Of a DNA stretch of 64,000 nucleotides, positions 47,034 through 58,334 are shown piece by piece. Positions within the stretch are counted from its first letter, which is position 1. Every line of letters begins with the position of its first letter. The stretch is from Linum tenue (taxonomy: Eukaryota > Streptophyta > Magnoliopsida > Malpighiales > Linaceae), in assembly GCA_946122785.1 (NCBI GenBank), contig CAMGYJ010000008.1, positions 54,632,963 through 54,696,962 on the forward strand, read 5' to 3'. Position numbers and translations under genes: made by a program. The notes beneath the pieces are model-generated. The model did not search any database and was not told the DNA's origin. It saw only the letters and a program-made list of their open reading frames with translations.

Positions 47034-50000
47034 ATGGCGACTCCCACCCCGTTTCAACAACCGATGCCGATCTCGGCGACTCTTTCCCCAAATCACCCTT
47101 ACTACATCAATTCCGGCAACTCATCGACGGCACAACTCGTTTCTGTCGTTCTCACCGGGCCGAATTACCATTCTTGGGCCAGATCCATGCGATTTGGTCT
47201 CCTGTCGAAGAACAAGATCTCGTTCGTCGATCCTTATGTACCGCCGCCTCCAGATGGCGATTCACTCTTCCAAGCTTGGCAGATGTGCGATACACTCGTG
47301 CTTGGTTGGATCCTCCGATCGCTCTCGCCGGAAATTGCACAGAGCATTCTTTTGCTGAACACTGCGGTCGATGTTTGGCGTGATCACTAGGAGCGCTTCA
47401 GTATCGCTGATCTGGTTTGCATCGCTGATCTCCAAGATGAGATCTACGGGATGAAGCAAGGAAATTTGTCTGTAAGTGCGTTCTTCACCAAGTTTAGGGT
47501 TCTTTGGGATGAATTGACAACTTACCGTCATGTTGGATCTTGAGCCTGTATCCCTCGATGTTCTTGTGCTGAGTACATGAGAGTAGATCAGGTCATTAGG
47601 TTCTTGAGAGGTCTGAATGAGTATTTTGAGTCTGCTAGGTGTTTGATACTGTTAATGGATCCTCTACCTCCCATTAACAAGGTCTTCTCTATGATAGCCC
47701 AGCATGAGCGTCAAATTAGGACTTCCAACCATAATTCTGTCAATCCTATGGCCTGTTCTGTACAATCTGGTCAAAATAAGGGCAATAACCAGTCAAAAAG
47801 GCCTATCTGTACGTTCTGTGGATTAACTGGGCAAACTATTGATCGTTGTTACAAGAAACATGGTTATCCACCAGGTTATAAGCCACGTTCTAGAGTCAAT
47901 GTTGTGGTTAGTGAGTCTGTTGATACTAACAGTTTTGGTTCTGGTGAGAACGGAAGTGTTCCTTCCGATTCTATTGTGTTGACACAGCAACAATATAGAG
48001 CTTTGTTTGCTCAGAGTCACCCCCAAGCTCTTCCACCTCCAGCCCCTATTGTGAACTCTGTCACTACTGGAGTTTGTGTCGAGCATTCTTATCCAATGCA
48101 CTCCTCATTCCTGGCTTCTTCATCAGTGCTTCTTCAAGCTAGGATGGAGGTAAGTTTGTTCTTGCCAATTCTATGATTGACAATGCTTCTAAGTGGATTT
48201 TAGACAGTGATGCTTCTGACCATGTTGTGTCTGATATTGCTTGTTTGCTATCACCTACTGTTGTATGTGATATGTTTGTGTCTCTACCAAATGGCTGTCG
48301 AGTGTCTGTTACTCATATAGGGCCAGTTAGGTTAAATGAACAGTTGATTCTTAAGAAAGTTTTGCTAATACCTCAATTTGGTTTAAATTTGATCTCGGTT
48401 AGCTAATTAAGCAAGGATTCGTCATGTTCCTTGATGTTTTTTTAATGATCATTGCTTACTACATGATCTGGCCTCCCGCAAGATGATTGGTATAGCTAGA
48501 GAGAGTGGTGGCCTTTACTGCTTTTCAGCAAAAGTGCACAACTCAGCTCCTCTGCCTCTACCAATATCTTCATCATGTCCAGATTCTTCTGCTTTCTCTG
48601 TGTTGTTTGATAAGACTGTTCATGATTTTGACCTTTGGCACTTCCGCCTTGGTCATGTATCTTTGTCTCGTTTACAAACTCTAGCTTCTAGAATAAGTGG
48701 GATTGATTCAAAGTGTACAAAACATTGTTCTGTTTGCCCATTGGCCAAACAAAAACGTCTTCCTTTTATGGTAAGTGAGTCCCAAGCTGAGCATATGTTT
48801 GATCTAGTACATACGGATATTTGAGGTCCTTACAGTGTCCTACTATTGATGGTCATCGTTACTTTTTAACTATCGTAGATGACTATTCACGAAATACGTG
48901 GGTCTATCTTATGCATAAGAAGTCTGCAGCTCGACCATTAATTCAAAATTTTGTGGATCAGACTACTTGTGTAGAGTCTTCTCAGCAAAATGGTCGGGTG
49001 GAGCGCAAGCAGCAGCATATCATTGCTGTTGCTCGAGCTCTTTTGTTTCAGTCTTCACTTTATTCTAGGTTTTGGGGTCATGTTATTTTACATGCGACTT
49101 TTTTGATTAATACAATCCCTAGTCCAGTTTTAGGAAATAAATCTCCCTATAAATTGCTTCATAATTCTGTACCAGATTATAGTGGTTTTCGTGTTTTTGG
49201 TTGCTTGGCTTATGCTTCAACTTTGTCTCATAATCGCCCCAAGTTTGAGCCAAGAGCAGATCCTTGTGTCTTTCTAGGATTTCCATTTGCCACTAAAGTT
49301 TTCAAGCTTTACAATCTAGCTACCAATACTGTATTCGAATCTCGAGATGTAATTTTTCACGAATCCATCTTACCTTTCTTTTCTAAGAGTCAAAAATTGG
49401 ATTCGGTTGATTTTTCATTTCATGTTATCCAAGTTCTCCATCTGCTGCAGTTACACCTCATGATGTCAACACAGTGGATGGTTTAGTCCCATCATTGGAT
49501 CCCGACCAACATATAGGAGTCACAACTCCTTCTACTTCTGATAAGGAGGATGGAGTCCCACCTCCTAAGTATCCTCCTGTTTTTTATAATGAGCCACTAG
49601 GTCGTTCAATCAAGAATAGATAACGTCCTGCTCATTTGCAAGGCTATGTTTGCAACTCTGCGGTCAACTCATCTATTCCCTATCCATTATCTTCTATTAT
49701 TTTTAATGCTAACCTTGCTAATGGTCATTCTAGTTTTGTTAATGTAGTAAGTTCAATTTAAGAACCTACTAGTTATCACGAGGAAGCAAAGGATGAACGT
49801 TGGAATGCTGATGTTAACACAGAACTGGATGCACTACTCAGAACCAATACGTGGACTATTGTATTGCGTCCACCAGGTGTCAAACCCACTGGGAACAAAT
49901 GGGTTTTCAAGGTAAAGTTCCACCCTGATGGAACTATCGAGCTTTTTAAAGCTCGATTAGTTGCTAAAGGGTATACTCAAACTGAAGGAATAGATTATTT

Positions 50001-51302
50001 AGATACTTTTCACCAGTTGCAAAATTAACAACTGTTAGGGCCTTGCTTACTTTAGCTTCCATAAAAGGATGGCATTTACATCAATTAGATGTAAATAATG
50101 CTTTCTTACATGGTGAATTAGATGAAGATGTATTAATGAAAGTACCTCTAGGATTAAACCTTCCTCCTAATTCTGGTGATGTTGTATGTAAATTGAATAA
50201 ATCCCTTTATGGCCTAAAACAAGCTAGTAGGCAGTGGAATCACAAGTTAACAGGGTTTCTTCTGAATGCTGGTTATCAACAATCAAAAGCTGATTTCTCG
50301 TTGTTTACTAAACAAAAGGATGGACAGTTTCTTGCTTTACTTGTTTATGTAGATGATATCATTTTGGCTGGTGATTATTTGTCTGAAATTTAGTGTCTTA
50401 AGAAGGGTTTAGATGCTGCATTCAAAATCAAAGACCTCAGACATGTTAAATACTTTCTTGGTTTGGAAATTGCGCGTAAATATATTGGTATTTGCATTTG
50501 CCAACGTAAGTATGTTTTAGATATCTTATATGATTCTGGATTGTCAGCTGCCAAACCTGTTAGTACACCCTGTAACCCAGGAATTAGGACGTCTAGCAAG
50601 TCTGGTGTTTTACTTGATGATGCTTCTGTTTATCGTCGATTGGTAGGACGTTTATTGTATCTATGTAATACACGTCCTGACATAGCTTTTGCTGTACATC
50701 AGTTAACTCAATTCATGAGTGCTCCTACTGATATACATTTGCAAGCAGCTTATCGAGTCCTTCATTATTTGAAAGCTAATCCTGGACTTGGTTTGTTTTT
50801 TCCCAGCACTTCAGAACTAACTGTTAAAGCTTTTTTAGATAGTGATTGGGCTGGCTGCCCAGATTCCCGCCGCTCCACAATAGGTTTTTGTTTGTTTTTA
50901 GGCAATTCATTGATTGCTTGGCGTTCCAAGAAACAGAAAACTATATCTCTGTCCTCTACTGAGGCTGAATATAGGGCAATGGCAGATCTCACTTGTGAAA
51001 TTTAGTGGTTGCATTTTGTTTTTGCTGCTTTAGGTGTTTCATTTATAGCACCTAGTATCTTATATTCTGATAGTCAATCAGCTATCCGCATAGCTGAAAA
51101 TCTAGTTGCACACGAGCGTACTAAACATATAGAATTAGATTGTCATTTAACACGCGATAAGATAGCTTCTATTTTGATTAAGGTGCTGCATATTTCTACT
51201 TCTAACCAGGTTGCTGACATATTTACAAAGTTTTTGCCTACTGCAGTGTTTTCTGGTTTGCATGCCAAGCTGGGCACTCTTGACATTCATGCTACAGCTT
51301 GA
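47034..51302 (+). pseudogene. Decayed Copia gag-pol polyprotein
   Basis: Translation would start at ATG 47034 (MATPTPFQ), 92 bases after the primer site. Order: gag (to about 48130), protease (48170-48406), integrase (48480-49480), reverse transcriptase (49780-50600), RNase H (50620-51302), the Ty1/Copia order. Recognisable parts are the gag domain with a CX2C zinc knuckle (CTFCGLTGQTIDRCYKKHG) in which the usual His is Gln, protease WILDSDASDH (Gly of DSG changed to Asp), the integrase HX4H/CX2C finger, RT with LLVYVDD, and RNase H with DSDWAG, SSTEAEYRA and SDSQSA. Lesions include stops near 47388, 47541, 48404, 48822, 49622, 50391 and 51003. A one-base deletion lies near 50010. An internal deletion around 48950 removes the integrase segment with the second catalytic Asp. 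It cannot encode a working polyprotein. Confidence 0.92.
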
Positions 51303-51327
51303 GGGGGGGGGGGTGTTGAACCATATT
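51301..51327 (+). mobile_element. Copia polypurine tract and 14-bp remnant of the 3' LTR
   Basis: GAGGGGGGGGGGG (51301-51313) is followed by TGTTGAACCATATT (51314-51327), identical to the 5' LTR start. After that the sequence diverges, so nearly all of the 3' LTR is lost. Confidence 0.85.
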
Positions 51328-52555
51328 CCGGTAACCCCGTTCCTTGTTGTTCTTTCGTTCCTAACAGAGTCCTCCGCTATGAACTTGCCGGAAAGGTTCC
51401 AATTGGGATGGAGGATAGTCTAAATTGAAACCATCAACTGAAGCAGGAATCGTGTGTCCCCTCAAACTTTGCGCTTGCATTCTTATTTGGTTGGAGCAAG
51501 GTGGGAAAAGGGGCTGGCAACTCCATCGAAAGAGGATGCGGTGAGCAAGATGGGTGCTTCTCGGGCCTCCGGAGAGACCGCTAGAGATATGCGGGAAGAA
51601 TTGAGTCAGTTGAGGTCACTACCAGGCGACCACCACCATCGTCAGTGCAGATTCGTTATCCCTTGTTAGTCGGTATCACCACCGTCCTCGGCGCTCTTGC
51701 CGCCGCTCCGCCAGAATCACCACAACGAGCTCGGCCATCGCGACCATGATGATTTTGTCGGGCGAAAGGATTCAGATCAAGGCTAAGAAGATTAATTTTA
51801 TGCCTGAAACGATCAATTCTATCCGCTGTATTGAGTATTGACATGCACTCCCGCCGCCAATCAAGGGACACACAATGATCAAACTCTTCCTATGTTTTTT
51901 TCTTCATAGAACTGAACTGTTTGACGGGAAAGTAGGATTTGTTGGGGAAATCAGCATAAAATAACCAAATAATTTTATAAATAAATAAATAATGTTTTTC
52001 GGGTAATTAATAACTTAAATATAAAATAGGTTTAACCAATAGGTACAACCTCCCTTGATTAAGGTGTGGTTATTAATCGACGGCTATCATCAAAAGTGAC
52101 AGATCCCCATCTAAAAAATAGGCGGCACTAGTGTTGTGCCTGTAGCACAGAAATGGCCAAACAAATGTGTTACTATTACTAAATGGATCGTCTTAGAATC
52201 ACTTCCATATCACCAAGAAATTAGAAGGATCACTTCATCACGAAATTTGAAATAAGGTTAGCACTTTCGATTCAGCTTTAAATATATGTAGAAAGATACG
52301 TCATGCATGCATCTTCTTTCTACCAATGAAATGATGGTGAATAGCTATGGATGTTTTTATTTTCCAACTGCCCACTTGCCGCAGCCATTACTTTCTACAC
52401 ATGCATTTAATTTTACCGCTCTTGTTACTGCTCATGTGTTCAGGGACCTCTGTCTCTGTTTTTCATTTCCAACCATCTACAGCCCCTACCCTCCCTTTCT
52501 CAAGTTGGCCGTTGCAGTAGTTCCCCATATTGATCCCTAGCTAGCTACCTTCTCC
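51328..52555. other. Spacer and upstream region of the MYB gene
   Basis: 51328-51880 is GC-rich with short frames (70-75 codons) and no recognised domain, possibly a gene fragment. 51880-52555 is AT-rich and probably holds the MYB promoter. Confidence 0.45.
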
Positions 52556-52564
52556 TTTATAAAT
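52556..52564 (+). promoter_or_regulatory. Putative TATA box of the MYB gene
   Basis: TTTATAAAT lies 129 bases before the ATG, followed by a GA-rich leader (52640-52690). The spacing allows a transcription start near 52590. Confidence 0.5.
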
Positions 52565-52692
52565 TACTGCCATTTCTATGTTGTCTACTGCCACCTAATT
52601 TCAACGGCGTCGTCAAGTGTGTGCTATCATCGCACAAGATAGAGAGAGCGAAAGACAGAGAGAGAGAAAGAGGACAAAAAAAAAAAAAAACA

Positions 52693-53910
52693 ATGGTTCG
52701 GTTGCCGTGTTGTGAGAAAGTTGGGCTGAAGAAAGGGCCATGGACTCCTGAAGAGGACCAGAAGCTCTTGGCTCACATTGAGAAGCACGGCCATGGAAGC
52801 TGGCGAGCCCTCCCACTCAGAGCTGGTGACCACCATCTTCATTATTATATATATGATCCATCAAACCTAGTCTGATATAAAGTACCTAGTTTGGGATATA
52901 TATAAATAACGTCTTGTTGGTTGCGTGGGTGTGCAGGCCTCCAAAGATGTGGCAAGAGCTGTAGGCTGAGGTGGACCAACTACCTGAGACCAGACATCAA
53001 AAGAGGAAAGTTCAGTCTCCAAGAAGAGCAAACAATCATCCAACTACATGCTCTTCTCGGAAACAGGTACGTACGTTTGCGGTTTGTCCCTCTGTAACAA
53101 AACGTACGTGGAAAAAGCAACCATTTTAGTTTTGTGTTTCATGCAAGCAAATTAAGGTGGGCAGCTATTGCAACCCATTTGGACAAGAGAACAGACAACG
53201 AGATAAAAAACCACTGGAACACTCACCTGAGGAAGAGGCTGGAGAGGATGGGAATCGACCCAACCACCCACAAGCCCAGGAATGGCCGCTACAACACCTC
53301 CAAAGAAGCCGCCACCCTGAGCCACATGGCACAGTGGGAGAGCGCCCGCCTCGAAGCCGAGGCCAGGCTGGTCCGTCAATCCAACCCAGCCGCACACAAC
53401 AAACCACCACCTCTTCGTTCGACAACATTCTCAAACAGCAGCAGACCGCGATGTCTGGACGTGCTCAGAGCATGGCAAGGCCTAGTCGCCGCCGACAAGG
53501 GCCCCTCCCTCGAGTCCCCTACCTCCATTCTCAACTTCCCGCCGCCGCCAGCTGCTACTACGGTTATTGCTAGTGCTCATTCAAACGTGGACGAGCTCAT
53601 AATGCCGTGTGGCATTGTTTGGAGCCCCATGGTTCCTAGTTATGAAGGGGAGGGTGAGTCAATGGGGAACATGGGCGGAGGAGGGATTTCAGACGTGGTA
53701 TTGGGTGTTGTGTCTAAAAGTTCTGGTCACCAGAACCTACGACCGCCGACGATGTTGCCGGTTGCCGGAGATGACAATGCAACCTTTGGTGACGTGGGAG
53801 GGAGCATTGAGGGCGAGAGCACTAGTAGTTACTGGAACGGCTTGCTTAATAGTTTAGTCTACGATGATGATGCTTCTTCACCTAGCGGCCACGGCCACCA
53901 TGGTTTTTGA
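52693..53910 (+). CDS. R2R3-MYB transcription factor, MIXTA-like (subgroup 9)
   Basis: Nuclear DNA-binding regulator. Three exons: 52693-52825 (133 bp), 52937-53066 (130 bp) and 53157-53910 (754 bp). Both introns are GT-AG; the total is 338 codons. R2 (about residues 13-63) has [22 protein letters not shown] and [21 protein letters not shown]3 (about 66-114) starts GKF, as usual for R3, and has [16 protein letters not shown] and [18 protein letters not shown]. After R3, [20 protein letters not shown] (about 146-165) is the hallmark of MIXTA/MYB16/MYB106 proteins, which control epidermal cell shape, trichomes and cuticle. Exon lengths are the plant MYB standard. Oddities: MVRLPCC instead of MGRSPCC, Asp for the usual Pro in HLPKRTDN, and His for Tyr in NYWN. 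The C-terminus is Ser/Gly/Asp-rich. A MITE lies 145 bp downstream. Family assignment is firm; function is by family. Confidence 0.93.
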
Positions 53911-54054
53911 GTCTCTTCCCATTGTGGCGAGTTTGGATCATCAGTTACTATATTAGTTAATATTATATGATGATTGGGTGTTTGTCTTTCTGCGGGGAGA
54001 AAACTTGACCTTTTTTTAGTATGTAATGTTTGATTTTAGTATGGTAATGAGAGA

Positions 54055-54358
54055 AATTTTACAATGCTATATAGTATTGGTGCTATAGGGTTATGCTTTT
54101 ATGGTACAACTTAAAATTGTACATGTACGTTATGGTACAACTTCAGATTGTACCTATACTTTTTGTACAAATTCTTTTATGGTACAACTTGAACTTGTAC
54201 CTTTATGTGATGGTACAACTTCAAGTTGTAAAGTTGTACCATAACATAATGGTACAAATTGTTTTATGGTACAACCTAAACTTATACATTTAATGTTATG
54301 GTACAACTTTAAGTTGTACATTGAAGCACCAATACTATATAGCATAGTAGAAGTGCTC
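54055..54358 (-). mobile_element. Palindrome-rich MITE (GTACAACTT family), locus 2, 3' of the MYB gene
   Basis: Ends ATTTTACAATGCTATATAG and, as complement, GAGCACTTCTACTATGC, followed by TATTGGTGCT. The interior is a run of ATGGTACAACTT..AAGTTGTAC arms in both orientations. It could lie in the MYB 3' UTR or just beyond it (inference). Confidence 0.8.
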
Positions 54359-56560
54359 ATGGTAATGAATGGTAAGGTTTGCATCTTTTCTAAACCATAT
54401 ATGGTATTAACTTGTACGAATGGTATTACTTAAGTTTTTTATTTATTTTTATGAATATGTTGATTATTTGGATTTTATTTTTGTGGTAGATAAAGAATTT
54501 CATTAAGTATTAGGATGACTCCAAAGTTAGGGGGGGTCCTTTGAAGGGTACATCAACCAACATGAGAAACAAAGGAAAACTAGAAAGAACCAAATAACAA
54601 TATATGACGAGAATGGTAGATTTATGGATGGAAAAATACACAATTTTTGGGTATAGTGTACAAGGGCAAATGAGGTTTGCCATAAATTCATACCCAATTG
54701 TTAGCTTGGATTTTAATTAGACCCATTATATTGATCACTACCCAGAAGAATCGATAGTTAGATATCCAGTTTTAATGCAATTTTTGTATTTTCTTTGTTT
54801 TGAAACAAATATAAATGTGAAAATACCATTGTTGAAGATGTGAATCGGAATGAAGGAAGTCAAACAGACCTTTATGAAATATCCAAGCCAAATTAGTGAC
54901 CCAAATTAGGCCAGATCCAAAAAGTGGAAATGAATATTCAATTAGTTTGACTCATTACCTATAAGAGTCAAGACAATTATATTGGATCGAATTACTCAAT
55001 TAGTCTACCCATTGTCATATCTAGCTCACAAGAGCATAGTTAGAGAGATAACATATCCTCTGTAAATGAGATTAACCTATATAAACACACAATTCAAATA
55101 ACCCAATGATCATGTAGTCATTCAAATTACATCAATTGAGTGAGCCCCAACTTCACATAGGCGAATAGTCATATAGTCTAGGTCAAACGTAACCGCGAGA
55201 TCTATTCGACTTGCAAGTCTATGTGAATAATGCATTACACATATCAATTGAACAAGATTCAATATAATCAAACCATTCAATTCATTACAAGCAAACTCGA
55301 TACTAGAACTAGGGGGTCTTGCCTCAAATACTCAAGAGATCATGCCATGCTTGGGAAAACACATAAAATATCACATTCCATGAGATGCACATGTCATAAC
55401 GGAAGGTCGTAGTATCCGTCACCCCTGTACTTGGAATTGTATCCATGGGATATATAATGCGATGCTAGCTTTAGGGCTCATACTTGTCTCCCTATATATT
55501 GGTTAGAATACATTAATGTGCTTGTCCAAACACTCACATCGTGTATAACCTGGCACGTACGTTATAGTGAACAACATGATATGGAGACATATCTCATTGA
55601 TTAAGAAACTTCTTATTAGTAATATGTAATAATCAGGTACACTATTATATGCGCATTGTAACCCTAAGATACTCTAACTGTGATCTACGACTATGTCGTG
55701 GACTCCTCAGTTGACGTGTTTTTATTCTCTCCAAATATTAAAGTACATTTTTTTTTTCGTTGGATAAGTACACGTTATTTCATTGATCATAATTAATACA
55801 ATTTTTAGTGCGCCTAGGACATAATGATCAGTCCAGTATAACTTTGGTTATACACTCCATAAGTTCACAGGTTCATAGTGGAGAGATTATGCATGAGTGA
55901 AATATGAAAAAAAATCATGGGGCCGGTAAGAGACAATTTTATATAATTAAGATAGTTAACTACTACGTGAAGATCTAACGTATAAATGTAAATGTTTACG
56001 TAATAAGCATTATAGTAATTTACATATAACGTGGTTTATAAAACCTTCTGTAACTTAAATAAAATATTGAAGTTATAGTGATTTAAATGTGTGATAGGAC
56101 TAGTAGATGGTTCCAGAGAATAAAGATGGAAGTTGAAAGAGATTTGCATCCTTTCTTCCGGTTTTTATTACTGTACCAACAATAAATAGAATATTGGTCG
56201 TCGGAGGGGGGGCTGGAATAATGGTTCGTGACTGGTATACGTACTTGGGAAGTAAGTAGGGATGCCCGGCCGGCTGGGAACAGAAACAAATGCAGCTGGC
56301 GGCTTTATGTGCATGGGACCGCCTCGTTAAATACGTCGTACAGCGATCTCAAACCTCATAATTCACGAAGCTACTTCACTTCCTTTCACTTAAGGTTTAT
56401 ATTCATTACACTAGTCGAGGGAACAGAGGAAGGTAGCTCACTTCAGTAAAAGCTGCGTACAGACCTGACGATCTAAGAGATCGATTATTCCTAATTAAAC
56501 CTTATCACTTGTCAGCCAGCGGCTGCCTAAATGACAATGGTGATGTCTAGTTACAAGAAT
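54359..56560. other. AT-rich spacer, no gene recognised
   Basis: Short frames only. 55100-55700 has moderately complex sequence like a decayed LTR, but no termini, primer site or coding match were found. Confidence 0.5.
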
Positions 56561-56866
56561 GAGCACTTCTACCGTGTTATAAAGTATTGGTGCTTTAATG
56601 TACAATTCAAAATTGTAATATAACGTTAAATGTATAAATTCAGATTGTATCATAAAAGAATTTGTAGCCTTATGTTATGGTACAACTTTACAACTTAAAG
56701 TTATATCATCACATAAAAGTAAAAGTTCAAATTGTACCATAGAAGAATTTGTACAAAAGAGTATAGGTACAATCTGAATCTGTACAATAACGTTAAAGGT
56801 ACAACTTGAAGTTGTACCACAAAGATAAAAACCTATAGCACCAATCCTATATAGCTTTGTAAAATT
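56561..56866 (+). mobile_element. Palindrome-rich MITE (GTACAACTT family), locus 3
   Basis: Starts GAGCACTTCTACCGTG, then TATTGGTGCTTT, and ends CTTTGTAAAATT. It contains the perfect inverted repeat GGTACAACTTGAAGTTGTACC (56798-56818, 10-bp arms). Opposite in orientation to locus 2. Confidence 0.8.
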
Positions 56867-57078
56867 CATCTACAAGTATTTTGTTTCTACTTTTACTAGT
56901 ATGTTATAGAAGTCATTGGCGTAGCCACGATTTGTCAATGGTGGGTCCATTTAGAAAAAACAATATATATGATAAAATACTTTTGTTAGCTTTTTAGATC
57001 ATTCATAATATAATTTGTATTTAAAAAAATTTGATAAATTAAATATATATTAATATTGGAAATATCAAGAATATCAGT

Positions 57079-57317
57079 ATCCAGTGGCGGAGCCACATAT
57101 AGAGGAGAGGGGTCCTTGGACCTCACTTAGAAACAAATGGGGCAACAAAATCCTTTAGATATGTAGGGTTTAGTATGATCCTTTGTATTTAGGACGCAAT
57201 ACTTTTGTTGATGTTAGCTCATCTAAGTACACCAACTCAAAGTTCATTAGATACACAGACCAAATCGTTTTAAAATTTTTAAGGACCTCAGTCAATTCTA
57301 AGTCTGGCTACATCAAT
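57079..57317. mobile_element. Small transposon remnant with AGTGGCGGAGCCA terminus
   Basis: The left end CAGTGGCGGAGCCACATA and the complement of the right end (TGATGTAGCCAGA..GAGGTCC) are imperfect inverted repeats. GGGGTCCTTGGACC-like motifs lie inside. A related GGCGTAGCCACG motif at 56918 suggests a second, surrounding copy. No clear target duplication. Confidence 0.4.
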
Positions 57318-58334
57318 GTCAATATCAAACAATTATTCATGATTTAGTAAGACATTTGCTTTTGAACGCTGTTATTGTCAAGACCGTTTAGTATCAATAA
57401 CTCAAGTTTTTGGAAAAGATTTAATACTGAATTAATATTATATTATTTAGAATTTACTAACACTTCCCCGCTAACAAAACAAACTTATACGTGCTTAAAG
57501 TTTTTGTAAATCCGAATATCATGTGTTTAACAAATGAGATCACCAAGATTCTAACACATGATCTCATAGTCAACCATTGCAATTAGAAGTGCACTAAATT
57601 TCATTCTCAATTAACTATAATTAACTCATTTTTCATCTTTATGAGCCACCCGTTACACTCTCCCTGCCCCTGATTGTAATAAAATTGTTTTTACAAATTA
57701 GCTATGATTTGGTGGAAATTTGTTATAGATATTGAATAAGTACCTCTTTAATTTTGAGAGGATCATATGCACCATTTTCTTCTGTAGCTAACTCGTTATA
57801 AGAACATTGTATATGCCAGTACACAACTTATAAATCATAGGAAACTGGGGTTGGAATTCTTACAACCTCATTCAGATGAATATTAAATTGATCAATATTC
57901 CTAGTGAATTGTACTCACTTATAATATCGTATGGGTTAACAAAATAATAAGTTCCGCCCAAACGACATCCAATTCATTAGAGGTCTGAGTAATGGTGTCA
58001 TGATAACCTGAGGGCTCGATCCTTCTGGCCGGCAAAGTCGCGATCATTTTCTCGCATATACGCATCTTTGTGTGGTTCTTAATTAATAATAGATTGAACA
58101 TATGCGAATTTGGTGAAACATAGCAATTGCTAACATTCGTTTTCTCTGTATTCAACTTAACATTTTTATGGGTAAAAAAAAGAAAAAGTGAAGAAGGAGA
58201 CCAACCCTATCGCTAACATCATCCACAATCTTGTGGTTCTAAAATGCCAAAAAGTGGTAGAACCCCCTTTCTACATGTGCGATAAATTTTAATCATACTT
58301 GGTTGACATTAATTTCGAAGGTGGATAGGGTGGA
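57318..58334. other. Spacer, no gene recognised
   Basis: AT-rich. Faint LINE-like residues (HNLVVLKCQK near 58226) suggest decayed RT-upstream sequence at its right end. Confidence 0.45.

Noticed and set aside
47152..47340. Minus-strand frames across the Copia and Gypsy pol regions
   Set aside because: Shadow frames of the plus-strand polyproteins.
55100..55720. Possible LTR or gene fragment
   Set aside because: No TG/CA ends, primer site, polypurine tract or protein similarity could be seen.
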